DNA from: Peptococcaceae bacterium
Lineage (GTDB): Bacteria; Bacillota; Peptococcia; DRI-13; UBA5745
DNA length: 32,163 nt
Assembly (NCBI GenBank): GCA_031264885.1
Contig: JAISDM010000016.1
Span: 1-32,163, forward strand
Direction: 5' to 3'
The translations under genes and the position numbers were made by a program. Numbering within the stretch: position 1 is the first letter of the stretch; each line of letters begins with the position of its first letter. The notes under the pieces are model-generated. The model searched no databases. It was not told the origin of the DNA and saw only the letters and a program-made list of their open reading frames with translations. This document shows positions 31,216 through 32,163 of the stretch, piece by piece.

Positions 31216-32163
31216 ATGAACAAAGCAACCGCAAAATTCGCCTGTATCGGCGCGTGGGGCTATAACGAATCCGCTCCGGATCACGGCTTGACCGTCTGCC
31301 ATTATGATGGGGACAGCGGGACGTTCACACCCATTGACCGCATTCTGCCCTATGTCCGCGTGGGCGGGGTTTGCCGGCATCCCGCGCTCCCCATCCTCTA
31401 TTGTCCGGACGAGTGTACTAACTCCTGCAAAGACGGCGGCGGTCACATCGTCGCGATTCTGGCGGACGCGGCCGGCGGCGCGCTGACAGAGTTAAACCGG
31501 CTGCCCTCCTTCGGCGGCGCGCCGTCTTACTGCGCGACAGACGCCGGCGGAACATACTTGCTGGTAGTTAATCACGCCGGAAACGATTCCATACTGAAAA
31601 CACGCCGGATCGGGCAAGGCGCGTATAAACTCTGCCGGGAGTACGACGAGGCGAACATCGTCCTCTTTCCACTGGCGAAAGATGGGAGGATCGAAGCGCC
31701 CTGCGACATCGCGCGCCTTGACGGAAGCGGCCCGCGTCCCTCCCAGGTTCACGCCAAGCCTCATTGCGTGATGGCTTCCCCGGACGGCAGCATATTCCTC
31801 GTCTGCGACTATGGGGCGGACAGACTCTACACCGTCCGCATAGACAGAAACAGGCGCAAGCTGGACATGCGCGGCGGGCGTTACTACACATGCGCGCCCG
31901 GCGACGCGCCGCGCTATGCCGCCTTCCATCCCACGGAGCCCTTTGTTTTCACAAACAATGAGGACGCGCCCTATGTGTATGCTTTCCGCTATGCCGACAG
32001 TGGACGGCTTACCTTCATTTGCAAAGAGCTTGTGGCTGAACCGCCGGCCAAAGCCGGCGAGTCGCCGCTGATCTCCGACATCCGAATCCATCCAAACGGC
32101 CAAACCCTGTATAACCTTTCCAGGGCATATAATACCGTGACGGTCCTGGGCATCGGCGAAGAC
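31216..32163 (+). CDS. Lactonase-family (6-phosphogluconolactonase-like) beta-propeller protein, partial
   Basis: The frame is open from the ATG at 31216 (ribosome site GAGGT at 31205–31209) to the end of the window, giving 316 codons without a stop, so the 3' end is missing. The sequence has the repeating blades of the Pgl-type lactonase family: HPALPILYC near 57, AHAKPHCV-like QVHAKPHCVMASPDGSIFLVCDYG, then APRYAAFHPTEPFVFTNNED, and ISDIRIHPNGQTLY. These match seven-bladed propellers that hydrolyse lactones. It is divergent from the set 2 transporter and may be controlled with it. A lactone-opening step would suit a pathway that also uses esterases, but this link is inferred. Confidence 0.85.
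   Translation, partial: MNKATAKFACIGAWGYNESAPDHGLTVCHYDGDSGTFTPIDRILPYVRVGGVCRHPALPILYCPDECTNSCKDGGGHIVAILADAAGGALTELNRLPSFGGAPSYCATDAGGTYLLVVNHAGNDSILKTRRIGQGAYKLCREYDEANIVLFPLAKDGRIEAPCDIARLDGSGPRPSQVHAKPHCVMASPDGSIFLVCDYGADRLYTVRIDRNRRKLDMRGGRYYTCAPGDAPRYAAFHPTEPFVFTNNEDAPYVYAFRYADSGRLTFICKELVAEPPAKAGESPLISDIRIHPNGQTLYNLSRAYNTVTVLGIGED

Noticed and set aside
31492..32103. − strand ORF at the right end
   Set aside because: The + strand is open from 31216 to the window end and shows lactonase-family blades, so the − strand ORF is a shadow.
1..32163. CRISPR array
   Set aside because: No series of regularly spaced repeats of 24–40 bp was seen; the repeats present are short tandem or dispersed palindromes.

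Overview
The window looks like a Firmicutes chromosome, most likely a Clostridia member of moderately high GC. The signs are strong AGGAGG-type ribosome binding sites, GTG and TTG starts, a trmK–nif3 pair, a BceRS-type two-component system and a short GGGGCGGCATTCTGCCGCCCC-type interspersed palindrome. I cannot name a species.

Left end (1–4.9 kb), core-like: a repeat-rich leader, trmK, a Nif3-family gene and a C4 zinc-ribbon coiled-coil gene on the + strand. A BceR/BceS-like two-component pair follows on the − strand, without its usual ABC transporter. At 4930–4974 lies the 3' half of a tRNA-Arg (TCT loop, T arm, acceptor strand, CCA) with no 5' half beside it. This looks like the distal scar of an element that integrated into a tRNA gene. 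The orientation implies that everything to its right could belong to that element, with the intact tRNA beyond the window.

Right part (5–32 kb), accessory: first a PIN-domain gene with a small partner, then two parallel catabolic-looking modules. Module 1 (about 6.2–15.0 kb) has a UGSC-type fusion protein, two LysR regulators and a divergent Dpp/Opp-type ABC operon whose substrate-binding gene has lost its first half. Next to it is a 2.5 kb segment, bounded by a perfect 27 bp direct repeat, that carries an Rpn-type PD-(D/E)XK nuclease gene and a Tat-signal lipoprotein alpha/beta hydrolase. Module 2 (about 17.5–30.8 kb, all − strand) has a complete SBP–permease–permease–ATPase–ATPase set, two translationally coupled LysR genes, two type-B carboxylesterases, a second UGSC-type fusion protein and a small membrane protein. 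A lactonase-family beta-propeller gene starts divergently at the right end and runs off the window.

Inferred function: each module combines peptide-type uptake, ester (or lactone) hydrolysis, LysR control and a large protein joining a UGSC/CGSC redox-motif domain to a conserved C-terminal domain of unknown function. The recurring combination suggests import and hydrolysis of an ester-type compound followed by thiol-based chemistry. The substrate is unknown. A shared TGATAGT / ATCGATAGTT motif lies upstream of both fusion genes (the first with the heptamer only) and of one LysR gene, which hints at common control.
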